Positions 9,203-18,447 of a stretch of DNA of 61,661 nt are shown here, one piece after another. The notes below the pieces were generated by a model, which was not told the DNA's origin, did no database searches, and worked only from the letters and a program-made list of their open reading frames with translations. Each line of letters opens with the position of its first letter. Within the stretch, counting starts at the first letter, position 1. The translations under genes and the position numbers were made by a program. The stretch comes from Thalassovita mangrovi (lineage in GTDB: Bacteria; Pseudomonadota; Alphaproteobacteria; Rhodobacterales; Rhodobacteraceae): NCBI RefSeq assembly GCF_009857745.1, contig NZ_WWEN01000012.1, positions 1 to 61,661 of the forward strand, written 5' to 3'.

Positions 9203-9226
9203 AGCGCCCAACCGCAGGTGGGCGCT
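9203..9226 (+). terminator. Stem-loop after the MORN gene
   Basis: A perfect 8-bp stem (AGCGCCCA / TGGGCGCT) with an 8-nt loop lies 23 bp after the MORN stop codon. There is no T-run, so it is terminator-like rather than a textbook intrinsic terminator. The rest of the 9180-9410 gap holds a further GC-rich hairpin (9299-9325) and no gene I can support. Confidence 0.4.
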
Positions 9227-9410
9227 CAACCCTGTGCGATTGGCACCTTATCCCTCCGGCTACATCGAACATTTATATCGCGCGCAAACCTCACCAAAGC
9301 GCCCGCCCGGGGGGCGGTCGGGCGCTGCCCGGCGGCGCGGAGCGCCGCTGTTCGGGCGGGGTTTCACACTTGCTGGTCTGTCCTCCGATACCTGGCACCC
9401 GCGCGGGCGG

Positions 9411-10412
9411 TCAGCCCGCGCGCGCCCGGGCCTGCATCGGCGTCATCCCGGTCCAGCCCTGGAAGGCACGATAGAAGGAATTCGGATCGCGATAGGCCAG
9501 CAGGTAGGAAATTTCCTCGACGCTCATGTCGCCCTGCGACAGGTAGCGCAGCGACAGTTCCGACCGGGTCGCGTCAAGCAGCGCCTGGAAGGTCTCGCCC
9601 TCGGCCTTCAGGTAACGCTGCAGGCTGCGCTTACTCAGGTTCAGCCGGGCGCTGACCGCCTCGACCGAGGCTTCGCCGCCAGGCAGCAGATCGACCAGCG
9701 TCGCGCGCACCCGATCAGCGATCGAGGCGGGCGCGTCGCGTTCGGCCAGTTGCCGGCGCAGGTCGACCTCCAGCATCGCCCAGAAATCGTCGTTGCGCGA
9801 AATCAGCGGCCGTTCGGCATCCGCCGCACGCAGCACCATCCGCGCCACGCCGCCCGGCTGCGGCGCCACGCCGAAGAAATCGGCGAACCCGTCCTGCGGC
9901 CCGCCGTGATCGGGCATCTGGATGGCCAGCGGCACGATCTGTTCGGCGGTGAAACGTCGCGCGCATTCCAGGAAATAGACCAGTTCGAACGCCGCCACCC
10001 CCGGCGGCATCGGCGCATCCGGATCGGACGATCCGATACCCAGCGTCACCGTATCGCCCGCCCGCCGCACATCCAGCCGCACCGGTGCGACCAGCGGCTT
10101 GAACAGCGCCAGCCGGGTCAGGCCGATCTCGATCGTCGGGCTGCAGGAAAACGCCAGGATCGCGGGCACGAAAGTGGCTTCGGCGAATTGCCGCCCCAGG
10201 CTCAGCGCCAGATCGTCCTGCCCGACCTCGTCAAAGGCGGCCTGCCACAGCGCATAGAATTCCCGCGCCGTCACGCCCTTGCCTTCGTGATCGAAGAAAT
10301 CGGGCGCCAACCCGATGCGCTGCAGCACGCGGGCCTCGTCGATCTTCATCATGGCGCTGAACTGGCGCGCGATCTTGGCGACGGGATAGCGTTTTCTTTG
10401 GCTCATCTGCAT
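9411..10412 (-). CDS. AraC-family regulator (OruR/arabinose-binding-domain type)
   Basis: 333 residues. The N-terminal about 200 residues match the layout of the AraC-type sensory domain found in OruR/ArgR-like regulators. The last about 100 residues hold two helix-turn-helix units; SKRSLQRYLKAEGETFQ and the AraC signature SYLLAYRDPNSFYRAFQGW are visible. Start ATG 10412 follows GGAAGG. It is divergent from the isoquinoline-oxidoreductase-like genes across a 169-bp gap, so it is the likely regulator of that pair (inference). Confidence 0.9.
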   Translation of the reverse strand: MQMSQRKRYPVAKIARQFSAMMKIDEARVLQRIGLAPDFFDHEGKGVTAREFYALWQAAFDEVGQDDLALSLGRQFAEATFVPAILAFSCSPTIEIGLTRLALFKPLVAPVRLDVRRAGDTVTLGIGSSDPDAPMPPGVAAFELVYFLECARRFTAEQIVPLAIQMPDHGGPQDGFADFFGVAPQPGGVARMVLRAADAERPLISRNDDFWAMLEVDLRRQLAERDAPASIADRVRATLVDLLPGGEASVEAVSARLNLSKRSLQRYLKAEGETFQALLDATRSELSLRYLSQGDMSVEEISYLLAYRDPNSFYRAFQGWTGMTPMQARARAG

Positions 10413-10581
10413 AAAACCTTCCTCAATACCGGGGCAGGATAGGCAATGGTGCCCGCCGCGATCCAGTTCGCGCCCGCGCCGTGGCGCCTTGGGTTATAAC
10501 TTTGGCACGATCTGCGAGTTTTACAATCCGCCCGGCGCGCTATCTTGACCCTAAAGGCAGCAACACGCGGGAGGAACGCGG
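10413..10581. promoter_or_regulatory. Divergent promoter region, AraC regulator / molybdenum enzyme
   Basis: This 169-bp gap contains an A/T-rich patch (TTATAACTTTGGCACG about 10494-10509, TTTTACAAT about 10520-10528) about 55-90 bp before the oxidoreductase start. It is a plausible site for an activator and promoter. GGGAGGA at about 10570 is a strong ribosome binding site for the gene at 10582. Confidence 0.4.
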
Positions 10582-11040
10582 ATGAGACTGGTGGTGAACG
10601 GAACCTCGCACGAGGTCGATGTCGAGGCAGACATGCCTCTGCTCTGGGTGCTGCGCGACGAAATCGGGCTGACCGGCACCAAATACGGCTGCGGCGTCGC
10701 CGCCTGCGGTGCCTGCACGGTGCATGTGGGCGGGGTCGCGGTGCGGTCCTGCCAGATGGCCGTCGGCGATGTGGATGGAGAGATCACCACCATCGAAGGC
10801 TTGGGCAATCCGCAAGCGCTGCACGCGGTGCAGGCGGCCTGGGCCGAACACCAGGTGGCGCAATGCGGCTACTGCCAGTCGGGCCAGATCATGCAGGCGG
10901 CCGATCTGCTGTCGAACATCCCCGATCCCTCTGATGCCGATATCGACGAGGCGATGTCGGGCAACCTGTGCCGCTGCGGCACCTATCCGCGCATCCGCGC
11001 CGCGGTGAAGACCGCCGCCGCCAAGCTGCAGGAGGCGTGA
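10582..11040 (+). CDS. [2Fe-2S] subunit of a xanthine-dehydrogenase-family oxidoreductase (IorA-like)
   Basis: 152 residues, typical of the small iron-sulfur subunit of isoquinoline 1-oxidoreductase-like and aldehyde oxidoreductase enzymes. The first, plant-type cluster is bound by CGVAACGAC plus a later Cys. The second, helical cluster is bound by CGYC and CRCG. It passes electrons from the molybdenum subunit. The stop is followed after one base by the ATG of the large subunit, so the two are one operon. The strong site GGGAGGA fixes the start. Confidence 0.93.
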   Translation: MRLVVNGTSHEVDVEADMPLLWVLRDEIGLTGTKYGCGVAACGACTVHVGGVAVRSCQMAVGDVDGEITTIEGLGNPQALHAVQAAWAEHQVAQCGYCQSGQIMQAADLLSNIPDPSDADIDEAMSGNLCRCGTYPRIRAAVKTAAAKLQEA

Positions 11041-11041
11041 C

Positions 11042-13276
11042 ATGAGCCGTGCCGGAAAAATCGCCCGCCGTAGCTTCCTGATCGGGTCGGCCGCCATCCT
11101 TGGCGGCGTGGCCTTCGGCGTCTACCGGGTCAAGACGCCCTATGCCAACCCGCTTGAGGACGGGCTGGCCGACGGATCGGCCACCTTCAATCCCTGGGTG
11201 CTGATCGATGCCGAAAAGGTCACGCTGATCACGCCCCATGCCGACAAGGGTCAGGGCGTCGCCTCGGCCCAGGCGGCGCTGATCGCGGAGGAGCTGGATA
11301 TCGACTTCGGCCAGTTCGAGATCGATTTCGGCGCACCGGACAAGGCCTATTGGAACACCGCGATGGGCAGCGAAGGCGCCCCCTTCATGTCCAGCGACGA
11401 AAGCTTCATGGCCGAGGCCACGCGCGGCGTGATGGGTGGCGCGATCAAGCTGCTGGGAATGCAGATGACCGGCGGGTCCAGCGCCATGCCCGACAGTTTC
11501 GTCAAACTGCGCGAAGCGGGGGCGATGGCGCGCGAGACGCTGAAACTAGCGGCCTCGCAGAAAACCGGCGTGCCGGTGGCGCAGCTGAAGACGGCGGGCG
11601 GCGCGGTGCAGCTGCCCGACGGGACGGAGCTGAAATATACCGAATTGGCCGGGATCGCCGCCGGGCTGGACCCGGTGCGCGATGTCGCCTTGCGCGATCC
11701 GTCCGAATGGCGGCTGATCGGTCACCCGATGCAGCGGCTGGACATGCTGGCGAAGGTGACTGGCACCCAGAGCTACGGCATCGATTTGCAGATCGACGGC
11801 ATGGTCCATGCCACGGTGCGGATGAACCCGCGACAGGGCGGCGCGCTCAATGGCTATGACGACAGTGGTGCCAAGGCCATGCCCGGGGTCAAGGCAGTGC
11901 TGCCGATCACCGGCGGCGTCGCGGTGGTGGCCGACAACACCTGGCGCGCCTTCCAGGCGGCCGATGCGATTGAAATCGACTGGGGCCCCGCCCCCTACCC
12001 CGCCGAACAGGACGATCACTGGGCGGAAGTCGCGGCGTCCTTTACCAAGGATCGGCTCGACAAGACTTGGCGGGACGAAGGCGATGCGGCGGCGGCCACG
12101 CAAAACGGGATCGAGGCCGAATACCGCTCGCCCTACGTGGCGCATCAACCGCTGGAGCCGCTGAACGCCATCGTCCGGGTGACCGACGAGGCGGTCGATG
12201 TCTGGTCCGGCCAGCAGGTGCCGCGCATGTTGCAGCAGATCGTGGCCAAGGTGACCGGCCACAAGCCGGGTCAGGTGCGGTTCCACAACCAGTTCATCGG
12301 CGGCAGTTTCGGCCACCGGCTGGAATTCGAATACCTCAAGCAAACTGCCGAAATCGCCAAGCAGATGCCCGGCACGCCGGTGAAGCTGACCTACAAGCGC
12401 GAAGAAGACTTCGCCCACGATTTCCCCCGCCACATTGCCATGGCGCGCGGCAAGGGCGCGGTGGCCGACGGCAAGGTGGTGGCGATGGATCTGGAAATCG
12501 CCGCGCCCTCGGTGATGTCGTCGCAGATGGGCCGGGCCGGGGTGCCGGTGCCGGGGCCCGACATGCAGATCGTCGCGGGGGCGTGGAACAATGCCTATGC
12601 GCTGCCGAACCTGCGGGTGCGGGGCTACCGGGTGCCGGAACTGGCGCCGGTGTCGTCCTGGCGGTCGGTCGGCGCGGCGGGGGCCGGGTTCTTCTTCGAT
12701 TCATTCCTCGACGAGCTGATCCATCAGGCCGGGGCCGACCCGATGGAGGAACGCATCCGGCTGATGGGGCACGAGTTGTCGCGCAAGGTGCTGGAAACGG
12801 TGGCCGAGATGTCATCCTGGGGCGGCGAACTGGCCCCCGGGAAGGGCCGCGGCGTGGCCTTCGTGGAAAGCTTCGGCGTGCCGACGGCGGAGGTGGTCGA
12901 GGTCACCGCGACCGAAGACGGCATCCGCATCGACAAGGTGTGGGTCGCCGCCGAGGTGGGCCAGGTGATCGACCCGGTGAATTTCGAAAACCTGGTGCAG
13001 GGCGGCGTCATCTTCGGGCTGGGGCACGCGATGAACAGCCGGATCACTTATGCCGACGGGATGGCGGAACAGGCCAATTACTGGGATGCCGAGGGGATGC
13101 GGAATTACCAGTGCCCCGAAATCGTGGTGAAGGCGCTGGAAAACGGGCCCAAGATACGCGGCATCGGCGAACCGCCCGTGCCGCCCGCCGCCCCGGCGCT
13201 GGCCAACGCGATCTTCGCGGCGACCGGCAAGCGGCTGCGCGAAATGCCGTTCAACCAGTTTGTCGATTTCGTGTGA
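11042..13276 (+). CDS. Molybdopterin-binding large subunit of an isoquinoline-oxidoreductase-type dehydrogenase (IorB-like)
   Basis: 744 residues, the usual size for the IorB class. The N-terminus has a twin-arginine-like signal (ARRSFLIGS followed by a hydrophobic stretch), suggesting export of the folded enzyme. The following sequence fits the aldehyde oxidase/xanthine dehydrogenase Mo-binding fold, including FIGGSFGHRLEFEY and a Gly-rich loop near the C-terminus (RGIGEPPVPP). These enzymes hydroxylate N-heterocycles or oxidise aldehydes with water as oxygen source; the substrate here is unknown. No separate FAD subunit or XdhC maturation factor is nearby. Its 3' end converges on the siderophore-reductase gene. 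Confidence 0.9.
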   Translation: MSRAGKIARRSFLIGSAAILGGVAFGVYRVKTPYANPLEDGLADGSATFNPWVLIDAEKVTLITPHADKGQGVASAQAALIAEELDIDFGQFEIDFGAPDKAYWNTAMGSEGAPFMSSDESFMAEATRGVMGGAIKLLGMQMTGGSSAMPDSFVKLREAGAMARETLKLAASQKTGVPVAQLKTAGGAVQLPDGTELKYTELAGIAAGLDPVRDVALRDPSEWRLIGHPMQRLDMLAKVTGTQSYGIDLQIDGMVHATVRMNPRQGGALNGYDDSGAKAMPGVKAVLPITGGVAVVADNTWRAFQAADAIEIDWGPAPYPAEQDDHWAEVAASFTKDRLDKTWRDEGDAAAATQNGIEAEYRSPYVAHQPLEPLNAIVRVTDEAVDVWSGQQVPRMLQQIVAKVTGHKPGQVRFHNQFIGGSFGHRLEFEYLKQTAEIAKQMPGTPVKLTYKREEDFAHDFPRHIAMARGKGAVADGKVVAMDLEIAAPSVMSSQMGRAGVPVPGPDMQIVAGAWNNAYALPNLRVRGYRVPELAPVSSWRSVGAAGAGFFFDSFLDELIHQAGADPMEERIRLMGHELSRKVLETVAEMSSWGGELAPGKGRGVAFVESFGVPTAEVVEVTATEDGIRIDKVWVAAEVGQVIDPVNFENLVQGGVIFGLGHAMNSRITYADGMAEQANYWDAEGMRNYQCPEIVVKALENGPKIRGIGEPPVPPAAPALANAIFAATGKRLREMPFNQFVDFV

Positions 13277-13280
13277 TCCG

Positions 13281-13301
13281 GTAGGGGGCAGCGCCCCCTA
13301 C
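13281..13301. terminator. Bidirectional stem-loop between convergent genes
   Basis: A perfect 9-bp inverted repeat (GTAGGGGGC / GCCCCCTAC, 3-nt loop) begins just after the large-subunit stop and overlaps the last codon of the opposing gene. Its position between converging genes suggests a shared terminator, although T-runs are missing. Confidence 0.5.
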
Positions 13302-14149
13302 CCCCAATATCCCGAGGCACGGCAGCGGCTGCGGTCTTCGCCCAGGCTGGTCCTGAAATACTCCCGTATGTCGCGCGCCTCGGATTTCGAGGCGGCGAAC
13401 CACAGGTAACTGTCGTCGCGCTCGGGCAGCGCCACCGCCCGCACCGCCGCGCTCAGATCGTCGCCCCGGTCGCGGTAGAGCCAGCGCAGCCGGATGCCGG
13501 TGCGGTTGACCACCTCGCCTTCGCGCCCCGGCGCCCCGGCCAGGATCAGCGCCTCGCCCTCGGTCTCGGGCGGCAGGGTTTCCAGCATCCGCAGGATCGC
13601 CGGTTGCGCGGTTTCATCGCCTGCCAGCAGCATCCACCCGCCCGGGGGAATCCCGCCGCCGACGGGGCCGATCAGGCCGATCCGTTCCCCCACCGGATTG
13701 GACAGCGCCCAGTCCGACGTCGGCCCGCCCGCATGGCGGTAGATATCCACGGTGATCCGGTTGCGGTCGGCATCCACCTGGCGGCCGGTATAGACGCGGT
13801 GGACCAGCTGGGCGTCATTGTCCGGCCAGAGCGGTTTTCCGCCCTCGCCCCGACGCGGCCAGACCGCCGGGCGGTCGGCGTGGCGCTGGCGCAGCAGGCG
13901 GAAATGCAGCGCGCCCTCGGCGAAGCGGGCCAGGTCGTCGCCCTGCAATTCCAGCCGCAGGAAATCCTCGGACAGGATATGCATCGCGGTGACGCGGGCG
14001 AAGCTGAGATTGGCGGCCAGATCGCCCGATTGCATGGATTTGCGCAGACCCTTGGCGACGCCCTGCCTGAGGTTCGGGATTTGCGAAAACGGCCTGTCAT
14101 TCACGAGATGGTTCAACAGATATCCCCCGGTTGGCAAAAGGAAATTCAT
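13298..14149 (-). CDS. Siderophore-interacting protein (NADPH-dependent ferric-siderophore reductase family)
   Basis: 283 residues. The first about 120 residues form the FAD-binding barrel; family landmarks are the HxYTxR-like segment VHRVYTGRQVD and the Asp-Ile-Tyr-Arg-His motif in VDIYRHAGGP, followed by a Gly-rich loop. The C-terminal half fits the NAD(P)-binding part, with LAGDETAQPAI and the terminal aromatic/Gly end. Such proteins reduce ferric siderophores in the cytosol to release iron. The start is uncertain: ATG 14149 has only a weak Shine-Dalgarno sequence and the conserved region begins about residue 38. No siderophore genes adjoin it. Confidence 0.88.
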   Translation of the reverse strand: MNFLLPTGGYLLNHLVNDRPFSQIPNLRQGVAKGLRKSMQSGDLAANLSFARVTAMHILSEDFLRLELQGDDLARFAEGALHFRLLRQRHADRPAVWPRRGEGGKPLWPDNDAQLVHRVYTGRQVDADRNRITVDIYRHAGGPTSDWALSNPVGERIGLIGPVGGGIPPGGWMLLAGDETAQPAILRMLETLPPETEGEALILAGAPGREGEVVNRTGIRLRWLYRDRGDDLSAAVRAVALPERDDSYLWFAASKSEARDIREYFRTSLGEDRSRCRASGYWG

Positions 14150-14201
14150 CTGCTGGATATGCCGACCCTATCGGACGGGCGGCATCGTCTGGCGGCCCGC
14201 A

Positions 14202-14233
14202 TCCGGGCGCTTACGTCATAGCAAGCGCCCGGA
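14202..14233 (-). terminator. Strong stem-loop after the dimethylglycine-dehydrogenase-like operon
   Basis: An 11-bp perfect inverted repeat (TCCGGGCGCTT / AAGCGCCCGGA, 10-nt loop) lies 45 bp beyond the stop of the FAD/GcvT gene on its transcript. It probably ends the long ABC/dehydrogenase operon. No T-run follows. Confidence 0.5.
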
Positions 14234-14277
14234 CCGGATGACAATATGCGATTGCCGTCGCCGTCAGCGACCTGTCG

Positions 14278-16728
14278 TCACGCCTTGGGGCGTTCGGACT
14301 TGGGATCGTAAAGCGGGGCGAGGCTTGCCTCGGCCTCGACGATCCGGCCCGCGATGTCGATCTGGTAGGTGGAGCCGAGCAGGTCTTCGGCCTTTTCGCC
14401 CGGGGTGCGGCAGGGCACGTAGCCCATGCCGATCGCGCCGCCAAGCGCGTGGCCGTAATTGCCCGAGGTGACGAAGCTGACGATCTTGCCGTCGCGCAGG
14501 ATCGGTTCGTTATGGAACAGCAGCGGCTCGGGATCTTTCAGCCGGAACTGCAGCAACCGGCGGTTCAGCCCCTCTTCGCGCTTGCGCAGCACCGCGTCGC
14601 GGCCGATGAATTCGCCCTTGCCGGTCTTCACCGCGAAACCCAGCCCGGCTTCCAGCACGTGGTCTTCGTCGGTGATGTCATGGCCGAAATGGCGGTATGC
14701 CTTTTCGATCCGGCAACTGTCCATCGCGTGCAACCCGCAAAGCTTCAGCCCCAGCGGTTCGCCCGCTTCCATCAGGCTTTCCCAGACATGGGCGGCCTGA
14801 TCGGAACTGGCATAGATTTCCCAGCCCAGTTCGCCGACATAGGTCACGCGGTGGGCGCGGGCGATCCCCATGCCGATCTCGATCTCGCGCGCCATGCCGA
14901 AGGGGTGGGCGTCGTTGGAAAAATCGTTGGGCGACACCTGCGCCAGCACCTCGCGCGCTTTCGGGCCCATCAGCGGCAGCACCACTTCCGACGCGGTCAC
15001 GTCGAGGATGGTCACCGATGCGTCGCCGACATGGCGGCGCAGCCAGGCCAGATCGCGCTGCAGGGTGGCACCGGGCACCACGAGGAAGAAGGAATCTTCG
15101 CCCAGCCGGGTCACGGTCAGATCGCATTCGATGCCGCCGCGCGCGTTCAGCATCTGGGTATAGACGATGCGGCCCGGATCGACATCCATCTGGTTGGCGC
15201 AGACATTCTGCAGGAAGGCCAGCGCGTCGCGCCCGTCCACCCGGATCTTGCCGAAGGAGGTCATGTCGAGCATGCCCACCCCTTCCCGCAGCGCCATATG
15301 TTCGGCGCGCTGGTTGTCGAACCAGTTCTGCCGCTTCCAGCTGTAGCGGTAGTCGCGTTCCTGGCCGTCATTGGCGAACCAGTTGGCGCGTTCCCACCCG
15401 GCGGTTTCGCCGAACACCGCGCCCTTGGCCTTCAGCTGTTCATGCAGCGGCGAGCGGCGCACGCCGCGCGCGGTTTCCGGCTGCCGGTAGGGGAAGTGAT
15501 CGGCATAAAGCAGGCCCAGCGTTTCGCTGACCCGTTCGCGCAGGTAGCGCCGGTTTTTCTGGAACGGCTGGGCGCGGCGGATATCGACCTCCCAGACGTC
15601 AAACGGCGGCTCGCCGTCGTTCATCCATTGCGCCACGGCCATGCCCGCCCCACCCGAGGACACGATGCCGATGGAATTGTACCCGGCGGCGACCCAGTAG
15701 CCTTTCAGCTCGGGCGCTTCGCCGAGGTAATATCGGTCGTCGGGGGTGAAGCTTTCGGGGCCGTTGAAGAAGGTGTGGATGCCCGCCTCGGCCAGCATCG
15801 GCATCCGGTTGACGCCCATTTCGAGGATCGGTTCGAAATGGTCGAAATCTTCCGGCAGCTGGTCGAAGCAGAAATCTTCGCTGATGCCATTCATGCCCCA
15901 GGGCTTGGCACGGGGCTCGAACGCGCCCAGCAGGATCTTGCCCGCATCTTCCTTGTAATAGGCGCATTCATCCGGCACCCGCAGCACCGGCATCTGGGTC
16001 AGATCGGGGATGTTTTCGGTCACGATGTAGAAATGTTCGCAGGCATGCAGCGGCAGGGTCACGCCGTTCTGCGCCGCCAGGTCGCGGCCCCACATGCCGC
16101 CGCAATTGACCACCATGTCGGCGGCGATATGGCCCTGCGCTTCACCGCTTTGCCAGTTGACGCCGGTCACCCGGCCATTCGCCTCGGTCACGCCAGTGAC
16201 CTTGACCTGTTCGACGATCTTGGCGCCGCGCGCCCGCGCGCCCTTGGCCAGCGCCAGCGCGATATTGGCCGGGTCCGCCTGGCCGTCCTTGGGCAGATGC
16301 ACGCCCGCGACCACGCCGTCGGTGTTCAGATGCGGGTAAAGCGCCTTCACCTCGTCGGGGGAAAGTTCGTTCACCTCGACGTCGAAGGCGCGGGCCATGG
16401 CGGCCTGGCGCAGGATTTCTTCCTTGCGTTCCTCAGTCAACGCGACGGTGATCGACCCGCATTGGCGGAACCCGGTGGCCAGCCCGGTCTCGGCCTCCAG
16501 CCTCGTGTAGAGATCGGCGGAATATTTCGCCAGCCGGGTCATGTTCTGGCTCGCGCGCAATTGCCCGACCAGGCCTGCGGCGTGCCAAGTGGTGCCCGAG
16601 GTCAGCTGCTTGCGTTCCAGCAGAACGATATCGGTCCAGCCCAGTTCGGCCAGATGGTAGGCCACGGAACAGCCGGAAATGCCGCCGCCGATGATGACGA
16701 CGCGGGCTTTGGAGGGAAGGTCAACCAT
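14278..16728 (-). CDS. FAD-dependent dimethylglycine/sarcosine dehydrogenase-like enzyme with GcvT domain
   Basis: About 816 residues. The N-terminal half is a DAO-type FAD oxidase: Rossmann motif GGGISGCSVAYHL, then TSGTTWHAAGLVGQL, whose His aligns with the covalent-flavin His of dimethylglycine dehydrogenase. The C-terminal half is the GcvT/aminomethyltransferase fold with its C-terminal barrel, which passes the methyl group to tetrahydrofolate in this family. N-demethylation of a glycine-betaine-type or N-methylated substrate is expected; which one is unknown. It is the last gene of the operon after an ABC importer and an SDR. A GTG at 16737 is an alternative start; ATG 16728 has GGGTGAT upstream. 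Confidence 0.9.
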   Translation of the reverse strand: MVDLPSKARVVIIGGGISGCSVAYHLAELGWTDIVLLERKQLTSGTTWHAAGLVGQLRASQNMTRLAKYSADLYTRLEAETGLATGFRQCGSITVALTEERKEEILRQAAMARAFDVEVNELSPDEVKALYPHLNTDGVVAGVHLPKDGQADPANIALALAKGARARGAKIVEQVKVTGVTEANGRVTGVNWQSGEAQGHIAADMVVNCGGMWGRDLAAQNGVTLPLHACEHFYIVTENIPDLTQMPVLRVPDECAYYKEDAGKILLGAFEPRAKPWGMNGISEDFCFDQLPEDFDHFEPILEMGVNRMPMLAEAGIHTFFNGPESFTPDDRYYLGEAPELKGYWVAAGYNSIGIVSSGGAGMAVAQWMNDGEPPFDVWEVDIRRAQPFQKNRRYLRERVSETLGLLYADHFPYRQPETARGVRRSPLHEQLKAKGAVFGETAGWERANWFANDGQERDYRYSWKRQNWFDNQRAEHMALREGVGMLDMTSFGKIRVDGRDALAFLQNVCANQMDVDPGRIVYTQMLNARGGIECDLTVTRLGEDSFFLVVPGATLQRDLAWLRRHVGDASVTILDVTASEVVLPLMGPKAREVLAQVSPNDFSNDAHPFGMAREIEIGMGIARAHRVTYVGELGWEIYASSDQAAHVWESLMEAGEPLGLKLCGLHAMDSCRIEKAYRHFGHDITDEDHVLEAGLGFAVKTGKGEFIGRDAVLRKREEGLNRRLLQFRLKDPEPLLFHNEPILRDGKIVSFVTSGNYGHALGGAIGMGYVPCRTPGEKAEDLLGSTYQIDIAGRIVEAEASLAPLYDPKSERPKA

Positions 16729-16823
16729 TGGGATCACCCGTATTCCGGCGCAAGGCCGGGTCTGTTGGAGGTTTCAGGACGCGGCGCGCCGGGGCAAGGA
16801 TCACCCGCCCGGGGCAGAGCTGT

Positions 16824-17621
16824 CTAGATGCATTCCCCGCCATCGACGACCAGCGCGTGACCGGTCACGAAGGTCGACATGTCCGAGGCCAGGAACACGA
16901 TGGCGTCGGCGATTTCGCCGGTGGTGCCCCAGCGGCCCATCGGGATGGTGTCGGCGATATAGCTTTCCAGCGCCTTGCGGCCGCCCATCTGCACTTCGAA
17001 CCCGGCGTTGAACGGGGTATCGACGAAGCCCGGGCACAGCGTGTTGAAACGGATATTGTCGCGGGCGTAATCGGCCGCCATCTGCCGGGTCATCGCCACG
17101 GCGGCGTGTTTGGTGGTGGCATAGGCGATCATTTCGCGGTCGTATTGCACGCCGGAATTCGAGGCGGTGATGATGATGCTGCCGCCGCCCTGCTGCTTCA
17201 TCGGGCCGATGGCGGCGCGGGCGGCGATGAAATGGGCCCGCACGTTCAGATCCCAGCTGGCATCCATGTCCTCGACCAGCACCTGGTCCAGCTTGCCCTC
17301 GATCTGGATCCCGGCATGGGAATGCAGGATGTCGAGCCGCCCATGGCGTTCCGCCGTTTGCAGGATCGCCTTTTCCAGCAGTGCGGAATCGGTCACGTCG
17401 ATGGCCAGCGCCTTGGCCGAATTGCCCGCTTCGGTGATGGCGTCGGCAGTGGCGACGGCCAGCGCGCCGTCGCGGTCGGTCACCACCACATGGGCGCCGC
17501 ATTGCGCCATGGCGATGGCCCCGGCGCGGCCGATCCCGGACCCGGCGCCGGTGACGAAGGCGACGCGGCCTTCCAGCGAAACCATCTCGGCGGGGGTTTT
17601 CACTCTTTCAACAACGGTCAT
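16824..17621 (-). CDS. SDR-family oxidoreductase
   Basis: 265 residues, classical short-chain dehydrogenase. The NAD(P)-binding motif TGAGSGIGRAGAIAM is near residue 25. The catalytic region has an Asn-Ser in the ITASNSG segment and Tyr-x3-Lys in YATTKHA. The C-terminus DGGECI is typical. It starts in an ATGA overlap with the upstream permease gene, so it is a true member of the ABC/dehydrogenase operon. It probably oxidises a hydroxy or carbinol intermediate of the imported substrate; the substrate is not visible from sequence. Confidence 0.9.
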   Translation of the reverse strand: MTVVERVKTPAEMVSLEGRVAFVTGAGSGIGRAGAIAMAQCGAHVVVTDRDGALAVATADAITEAGNSAKALAIDVTDSALLEKAILQTAERHGRLDILHSHAGIQIEGKLDQVLVEDMDASWDLNVRAHFIAARAAIGPMKQQGGGSIIITASNSGVQYDREMIAYATTKHAAVAMTRQMAADYARDNIRFNTLCPGFVDTPFNAGFEVQMGGRKALESYIADTIPMGRWGTTGEIADAIVFLASDMSTFVTGHALVVDGGECI

Positions 17622-18436
17622 GACTTTCTCTTTTCTCCACGCCGCAGCAGGATCTGCGCGGTAATCAACATGATCAGCGACGCCGCCAGCACCATGGTGC
17701 CGATGGCGTTGATTTCGGGCGTCACGCCGCGCCGGATCGACGAGAACACGTAGATCGGCAGCGTGGTTTCGGACCCGGCGACGAAAAAGGCGATGATGAA
17801 ATCATCGAAACTGAAGGTGAAGCTGAGCAGGAACCCGGCCAGAACGCCCGGCAGGATCATCGGCAGCGTCACCTGCCGGAAGGTGCCCATCGGCGTGGCG
17901 TAGAGGTCCGAGGACGCTTCGGTCAGCGACCGGTCCATGCCCGCCAGACGCGCCCGCACGATGATGACGACCAGCGCCATGGTGAACATGGTATGCGCCG
18001 CGATCAGCGATCCCATCCCCATATGCAGCTGCGGCGGTTTCGCGCCTTCGGGCCAGATTGCCGCGATGGCCGGGTTGACCAGGTCGAACAGCGTCACCAG
18101 CCCGATCAGCGTGGCGATGCCGATGACGATGCCCGGGATCATCACCGCGATATAGATCAGCCCGTCGAACAGGGTGCGCACCGGCCCCTTGATGCCCTGC
18201 AGCGCCACCGCCGCCATGGTGCCGAACAGGCTGGCGCAGAGCGCCGAAAAGAACGCCACGGTCAGGCTGGTCTGCAGCGCGTCCATCACGAATGGATTGT
18301 TCAGCGCCTTGCCGTACCACTGGGTCGAAAAGCCCTGGAACTGGCTGGCATGGCGGCCGGCGTTGAAGCTGAACACCGCGATCACGCCGATCGGGATATA
18401 GAGGAACAGGTAGACGAATATCGAATAGAGCCGCAT
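17618..18436 (-). CDS. ABC transporter permease, PotC-like
   Basis: 272 residues with about six hydrophobic membrane segments. The cytoplasmic loop EASSDLYATPMGTFRQVTLP matches the EAA motif of binding-protein-dependent permeases, in the spermidine/putrescine (PotC) style. It is the second inner-membrane subunit of the importer encoded at 17618-21642. It ends in an overlap with the SDR start and begins 11 nt after the other permease. Confidence 0.92.
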   Translation of the reverse strand: MRLYSIFVYLFLYIPIGVIAVFSFNAGRHASQFQGFSTQWYGKALNNPFVMDALQTSLTVAFFSALCASLFGTMAAVALQGIKGPVRTLFDGLIYIAVMIPGIVIGIATLIGLVTLFDLVNPAIAAIWPEGAKPPQLHMGMGSLIAAHTMFTMALVVIIVRARLAGMDRSLTEASSDLYATPMGTFRQVTLPMILPGVLAGFLLSFTFSFDDFIIAFFVAGSETTLPIYVFSSIRRGVTPEINAIGTMVLAASLIMLITAQILLRRGEKRKS

Positions 18437-18447
18437 CTTTCAGTCCC

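Noticed and set aside
7590-9272. 560-aa minus-strand frame with regular repeats
   Set aside because: Antisense shadow of the MORN array; its periodicity only mirrors the 69-bp repeats.
14449-16827. 792-aa plus-strand frame
   Set aside because: Antisense of the FAD/GcvT enzyme whose motifs are all in place on the other strand.
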